This document shows positions 35,464-38,871 of a stretch of 38,871 bases of DNA, one piece after another. The notes beneath the pieces were generated by a model, which worked only from the letters and a program-made list of their open reading frames with translations, ran no database searches and was not told the DNA's origin. The stretch is taken from NCBI RefSeq assembly GCF_000720175.1, contig NZ_JOIX01000072.1:1-38871 (forward strand), written 5' to 3'. Made by a program: the position numbers and the translations under genes. Source of the stretch: Streptomyces sp. NRRL S-337 (GTDB lineage Bacteria; Actinomycetota; Actinomycetes; Streptomycetales; Streptomycetaceae). The stretch's first letter is position 1. Each line of letters begins with the position of its first letter.

Positions 35464-35533
35464 AACTACAGATGTAGTTACCATTCGACCGGAGACTACA
35501 CCTGTAGTCAGCGAAGGTCACTACATCCGTAGT
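35464..35533. promoter_or_regulatory. Triple TetR-type operator in the monooxygenase/tetR intergenic region
   Basis: Three copies of a 14-bp palindrome ACTACA-NN-TGTAGT: ACTACAGATGTAGT (35465-35478, flanked A/T so 16 bp perfect), ACTACACCTGTAGT (35495-35508, flanked G/C so 16 bp perfect) and ACTACATCCGTAGT (35520-35533, one mismatch). Start-to-start spacings are 30 and 25 bp. All lie between the two divergent genes, so a single TetR probably controls both promoters. Confidence 0.85.
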
Positions 35534-35554
35534 AGCCCCGCTAGGCTCCCTCCC

Positions 35555-36244
35555 ATGACCGCTCGCGACCGCCACCGCCCGGCTCCGACCGCCACTGCCC
35601 CCTCCTCCGGCCGCCCTCAGCTGATCGCGGATGCGGCAATTCGCCTGCTCGCCGAACGCGGGATGCGGGGGCTGACCCATCGGGCCGTCGACGAGGCGGC
35701 CGGTCTGCCGCTGGGCTCCACCTCGAACCTCGCGCGGACCCGGGAGGCCCTGTTGGAGACGGCGGTTCGGCGGCTGGCCGAACGGGAGGCCGCGGTGCTC
35801 ACCCCGGCGGAAATGCCGGCGGTCGCCGCGTACACCACCGGCCCCGGGACGGCGGCCGCCGGCACTCCGGAGGCGAACACTGGTCCTGAGGCGGTCGCGG
35901 AGGCCCTCGCACTCGCACTGCACCGCTACCTCGCACAGCACCGGCAGCTGCTCCTCGCCCGTTACGAACTCGCTCTGGAGGCCACCCGCAGGACCGCACT
36001 ACGGGAGATCTACGACCGGGCGGGGCGGGCCTTCCGCGAACCGATGGTGGCGATGCTGGCGGCGGCCGGCTCCACCGAGCCCGAACGGCATGCACTCTCG
36101 ATGGTGGCCTGGTGCGACGGCGTGCTGTTCTCCTGCACGGCAGGCCAGTTCCACGCCACCACCCCGACCCGCGCCGAGCTGCGCACCTCCTGCGCGGAAC
36201 TCCTGACCGGCATGCTGCGCCGCCAGGACGACGCAGAACGCTAG
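35555..36244 (+). CDS. TetR-family regulator of the divergent monooxygenase operon
   Basis: This 229-residue protein has the HTH RPQLIADAAIRLLAERGMRGLTHRAVDEAAGLPLGSTSNL followed (as separate segments) by a helical ligand domain (VAEALALALHRYLAQHRQLLLARYELALEATRR, ALSMVAWCDGVLFSC). The RPxxLADAAxxLL and PLGSTSNLARTREAL features are those of the TetR_C_6/PaaX-neighbour type regulators of oxidative catabolism. No RBS precedes the ATG and a TAGGCT -10-like box lies about 8-13 nt upstream (35542-35547), so the transcript may be leaderless. It lies next to three operators. Confidence 0.9.
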   Translation: MTARDRHRPAPTATAPSSGRPQLIADAAIRLLAERGMRGLTHRAVDEAAGLPLGSTSNLARTREALLETAVRRLAEREAAVLTPAEMPAVAAYTTGPGTAAAGTPEANTGPEAVAEALALALHRYLAQHRQLLLARYELALEATRRTALREIYDRAGRAFREPMVAMLAAAGSTEPERHALSMVAWCDGVLFSCTAGQFHATTPTRAELRTSCAELLTGMLRRQDDAER

Positions 36245-36254
36245 CGGGCACGGC

Positions 36255-36338
36255 GGCGGACGCTAGGAGGGCACGGCGTACGCCAGGGGGTACGGCGGAC
36301 GCCATGGGATACGGGGTACGGCGGACGCTAGGGGGTAG
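36255..36338. repeat. Short tandem repeat, about 19-20 bp, four units
   Basis: Units of the form GGCGGACGCYAKGGGGTAC occur at 36255-36274, 36275-36293, 36294-36312 and 36320-36338, with a 7-bp partial unit between the third and fourth. The repeat lies between the convergent tetR and helical-repeat genes; the latter's stop codon (36328-36330) is inside the last unit. Confidence 0.75.
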
Positions 36339-36885
36339 GGCCGGCGGCTCCGCCCAGCTGGAGCTCCAGGCGAGCGATCGCGTCCCGCAGCCCCTGGCGG
36401 TATTCGCCGTCGGCGAGCGCGTTGACCGAGGCCCGGGCCCGCAGCAGCTGGGCCCGGGCGTCGGCCGGCCGGTCGAGCGCCGCGTAGTCGGCCGCGATGT
36501 TGAGATGCAACGAGGGGAAGAAGGCACTCAGCGCGACGAGGGGGTGGTAGCGGGTGCCAGGGCCCTCCCCCGGCACGGCGGCCATCCCAGGCTCCCCTGC
36601 GGCGGGCACGGTGTCTTCGCGCCGCTCGGTGACGAAGCCCTCGGCCGCTTCCAGGGCCCTCAGGTCCCAGTCCAGTTCGTCCTGCGGGTCGTCCTGGGTA
36701 TCGGCCATGTAGTGCGCGAGGGCGCAACGATGGAAGGCGTCGCCCTGCGGCCCGATCTCGTGCCACAGCGCGGAGAGGCGGTTACGCGCCTCTTCGCGAT
36801 CGCCGGCCCGATGCAGCATGATCGCCTGGCCGATCCGGGTGAGTACCCCGTCCTCAGACAACGCCTCCAGCCGCTGCTCCACCAC
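36328..36885 (-). CDS. Tetratricopeptide-like helical repeat protein, unknown function
   Basis: The ~185-residue product is mostly amphipathic helices arranged like TPR pairs (ARNRLSALWHEIGPQGDAFHRCALAHYMADT, then HLNIAADYAALDRPADARAQLLRARASVNAL), a layout seen in Streptomyces cytoplasmic TPR proteins. GTG at 36885 has GGGGAG with a 6-nt spacer; starts further upstream (to about 36950) are possible. No catalytic motif is seen. Role unknown; it probably mediates protein-protein contacts. Confidence 0.7.
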   Translation of the reverse strand: MVEQRLEALSEDGVLTRIGQAIMLHRAGDREEARNRLSALWHEIGPQGDAFHRCALAHYMADTQDDPQDELDWDLRALEAAEGFVTERREDTVPAAGEPGMAAVPGEGPGTRYHPLVALSAFFPSLHLNIAADYAALDRPADARAQLLRARASVNALADGEYRQGLRDAIARLELQLGGAAGPTP

Positions 36886-37050
36886 CGCGCACTCCCCGTA
36901 TCCACTCACCACCGCTGACGTTTCCTCGACGCTAACCGCCACCGGAGAGCTTCGCTCGGTGTGCGCGACGCGCCGGGTGGCAGCCGGACGGGCGCGGGCC
37001 ACGGTCCCGGCCGGGTGGCAGCCGCACGGCCGCAGGCTACGGTCCACGGC

Positions 37051-37166
37051 CCCGGCCGGGGCAGCCGTACGACGGCGGACCACCACCCGGCCCGGGGGGC
37101 CGCACAACGGCGGGCCACCGCCCGGGCCGGGGCAGCCGCACGATGGCGGGCCATCACCCGGGGCGG
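37051..37166. repeat. Tandem 35-36 bp repeat upstream of ung, three full units
   Basis: Imperfect units starting CCCGG, with GCAGCCGYACGAYGGCGGRCCA inside (shown in parts), occupy 37051-37085, 37086-37120 and 37121-37156, with a fourth truncated copy and degenerate copies to the left from about 36975. They lie in the non-coding gap of 285 bp between the TPR gene start and the end of ung. Confidence 0.7.
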
Positions 37167-37170
37167 TTAC

Positions 37171-37848
37171 TCAGCCCAGGTCCGGGATGCGCCAGTCGAT
37201 CGGGGCGTGGCCGTGCGCGGCGATCGCGGCGTTGATCTGGGTGAACGGGCGGGAGCCGAAGAACTTCTTCGCCGACAGCGGGGAGGGGTGCGCGCCCTGC
37301 ACCACGGCATGCCGGTCCTGGTCGATCAGCGGCAGCTTCTTCTTGGCGTAATTCCCCCACAGCACGAAGACCGCCGGATCGGGCCGGGCCGCCACCGCGC
37401 GGATCACCGCGTCGGTGACCTTCTCCCACCCCTTGCCCTTGTGCGAATTGGCCTCCGCCTCGCGGACCGTCAGGACGGCGTTCAGCAGCAGTACGCCCTG
37501 CTGGGCCCAGGGCATCAGATAGCCGTTGTCCGGAATGGGATGGCCCAGCTCCTCCTTCATCTCCTTGTAGATGTTCCGCAGCGACGGCGGCGTCTTGACC
37601 CCGGGCTGCACGGAGAAGCACAGGCCGTGGCCCTGGCCCGCGCCGTGATACGGGTCCTGGCCGAGAATGAGCACCTTCACCTGGTCGTAGGGCGTCGCCT
37701 CCAGCGCCGCGAAAACCTGCTCACGGGGCGGATAGACCGGGCCCTGGGCCCGCTCCTGCTCGACGAAGTCGGTGAGCTCCTTGAAATAGGGCTTCGCCAA
37801 CTCCTCGCCGAGTACCCCGCGCCAGGACTCGGGCAGCATGTCGGTCAC
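37171..37848 (-). CDS. ung: Uracil-DNA glycosylase, family 1
   Basis: This 225-residue enzyme has the water-activating motif GQDPYHGAGQGHGL with Asp65, the uracil-binding Phe/Asn region (LCFSV, LLLNAVLTV) and the minor-groove loop HPSPLSAKKFFGSRPF with catalytic His. It excises uracil from DNA in base-excision repair. GTG at 37848 starts VTDMLPESWRGVLG, the usual N-terminus; a GTG at 37851 has the better distance to GGAGG. It stands alone and is convergent with nothing. Confidence 0.95.
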   Translation of the reverse strand: MTDMLPESWRGVLGEELAKPYFKELTDFVEQERAQGPVYPPREQVFAALEATPYDQVKVLILGQDPYHGAGQGHGLCFSVQPGVKTPPSLRNIYKEMKEELGHPIPDNGYLMPWAQQGVLLLNAVLTVREAEANSHKGKGWEKVTDAVIRAVAARPDPAVFVLWGNYAKKKLPLIDQDRHAVVQGAHPSPLSAKKFFGSRPFTQINAAIAAHGHAPIDWRIPDLG

Positions 37849-38006
37849 CACGTCAACAACCTCCGGTGTGTGTTGCGTTCTCACTCACAGAACCTACCGG
37901 CGACCACTGACAACACCGCCCACGGGCCATTCCCTTCCCGGGGCTGGGGCGAGAGCGGGGCGGGACGGGCAGGGCGGGGCAGGGCAGGGCGGACCGGGCT
38001 CGTTTA

Positions 38007-38095
38007 CCCGTGCCGTAAGCCCTTGCAGCACGGGCACCGGACACAAGCCTGCGGCAGGGGGCGGCCCCACGGCTATGGGGGGCTTACGGCACGGG
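38007..38095. repeat. 16-bp perfect inverted repeat at the border of the low-complexity region
   Basis: CCCGTGCCGTAAGCCC at 38007-38022 and its exact reverse complement at 38080-38095 are 57 bp apart. The interval holds no gene. The right arm shares the motif GGCACGGG with the tandem repeats that follow. Confidence 0.6.
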
Positions 38096-38290
38096 GCCGA
38101 CGGCGGCGGGGGCGGTCCCGCGGCGGGGGTCCCGCGGCGGCGGGGGCCACGGCGCGGGGGCCCGGCGGCGGGGGCCACGGCACGGAGGGCCACGGCGCGG
38201 GGGCCCGGCGGCGGGGGGCCACGGCACGGGGGCCCACGGCACGGAGGGGGTTCCTATGGCACGGGGGCGGTCCCACGGCACAGCGGGCTC
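38084..38290. repeat. G-rich degenerate tandem repeats
   Basis: About 14-15 bp units such as CCACGGCACGGGGG and CCCGGCGGCGGGGG repeat at least ten times, with runs of four to six G at short, regular spacing on the forward strand. Several four-run sets could form G-quadruplexes. No gene is convincing. Confidence 0.7.
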
Positions 38291-38871
38291 GGGCCCTCGC
38301 CCTGCTCCGCCGGAACTCACCTCGCCTCGCTGTGCCCCCCACGCCCCGCGGGGGCCCAGCCGCCCAGCCACATCCGTGCCCCCGTCACGCCCCCGCCAGG
38401 GCCCACCACTCTGTCTGAGCCCCCGCTCTCCGCCGGGCTCGGGGACCTTGCCGCGGCCCTCACCACGCCCCGCTCGGGCCCCCACGCCCCGCCAGGCCCA
38501 GCACACCCGCCAGGGCCCACCAGGCCCCCGCGGGGCCCACCACGCTCCGCCGAAGCCGATCGCCCCTCCGCCGGGCCCCGAGGCTTCACCACGCCCCACC
38601 AGAGCCTGGGTCTCCTCCGCCGTGCTGAGCCTCTTCCCCGCCCGGACCCCAGCTCCCACCGCCGGGCCCGAACCTGTCCCCTGCCTGGACCCCAGGGTCC
38701 CACCGCCGGGCCCGACCTCTCCCCCGCCCGAACCCCACGGCCCTTCCACCGGGTCCAAGCCTCTCTCACGCGGAACCCGAACCTTTCCCGCCAGGCCCCG
38801 GGCTTCCCCGCCCGGCCCCAGCTGCCCCCGTCCGGGCCCAGCTGCCCCCGCCGGGCTCCGGCGGCTTCCCC
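38291..38871. other. C-rich low-complexity region without a convincing gene
   Basis: This 580-bp stretch is C-rich on the forward strand and made of loosely repeated phrases such as CCGCCGGGCCC and CCACGCCCCGC. Long reverse-strand open frames translate to Gly/Arg/Pro/Trp-rich sequence without domains, RBS or normal codon position bias. It continues past the right edge. Confidence 0.6.

Noticed and set aside
38084..38290. CRISPR array
   Set aside because: Units are 14-15 bp, contiguous and degenerate, with no unique spacers and no cas genes.
36961..38418. 485-residue forward open frame over ung
   Set aside because: Antisense to uracil-DNA glycosylase; repeat-derived Gly/Arg/Pro composition at both ends.
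38084..38758. Reverse-strand frame of 224 residues in the right-edge repeats
   Set aside because: Only Gly/Pro/Arg/Trp-rich low-complexity sequence, no RBS and no codon-position bias.

Overview
The window is very GC-rich, with G or C at almost every third codon position, GTG and TTG starts, many 4-nt ATGA/GTGA overlaps and a whiE-type spore-pigment cluster. This points to a Streptomyces (or close relative) chromosome. No tRNA, rRNA, transposase, phage gene or CRISPR array was seen.

Left part (1-4.9 kb): a partial alkyl-sulfatase-type metallohydrolase, a small membrane protein, an SPW-repeat membrane protein, and a cobalt module. The module has a B12 riboswitch in front of cbtB-cbtA and, divergently, a histidine-phosphatase-fold protein that lacks both catalytic histidines.

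Pterin/pyrimidine island (4.9-12.6 kb): a GTP cyclohydrolase II with Met at the position of E. coli Tyr105, a divergent creatininase-family amidohydrolase overlapping a RibD-type reductase, and a compact reverse-strand operon. The operon holds a BchC-like dehydrogenase, a PTPS/QueD homologue without cysteine, a GT4 glycosyltransferase, a SAM methyltransferase and a flippase-like membrane protein. A CDP-alcohol phosphatidyltransferase lies divergently. The first three enzymes look like an archaeal-style route (GTP to formamidopyrimidine, deformylation, reduction) built from bacterial parts. The rest suggests an unidentified, possibly glycosylated and membrane-linked product. It resembles the S. 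coelicolor SCO6650-SCO6655 locus and is the best candidate here for an undescribed system.

Middle (12.6-18.4 kb): a VOC protein with a recognisable promoter, a DrrC-like UvrA paralogue divergent from a TetR regulator across paired operators, and a secreted beta-helix protein.

Spore pigment (18.4-26.7 kb): an O-methyltransferase-family gene faces a seven-gene reverse operon equivalent to whiE ORFI-VII, with the ORFVIII FAD hydroxylase divergent and closed by a strong terminator.

Right part (26.8-37.9 kb): glutathione peroxidase, a STAS protein without the phosphorylatable serine, a DinB-like protein, an ABC exporter behind a SoxR-type MerR promoter, an NTF2-like protein, apolipoprotein N-acyltransferase, an oxidoreductase/monooxygenase pair controlled by a divergent TetR over three operator palindromes, a helical-repeat protein and uracil-DNA glycosylase. 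The last ~0.95 kb is low-complexity G-rich then C-rich repeat DNA without a convincing gene.
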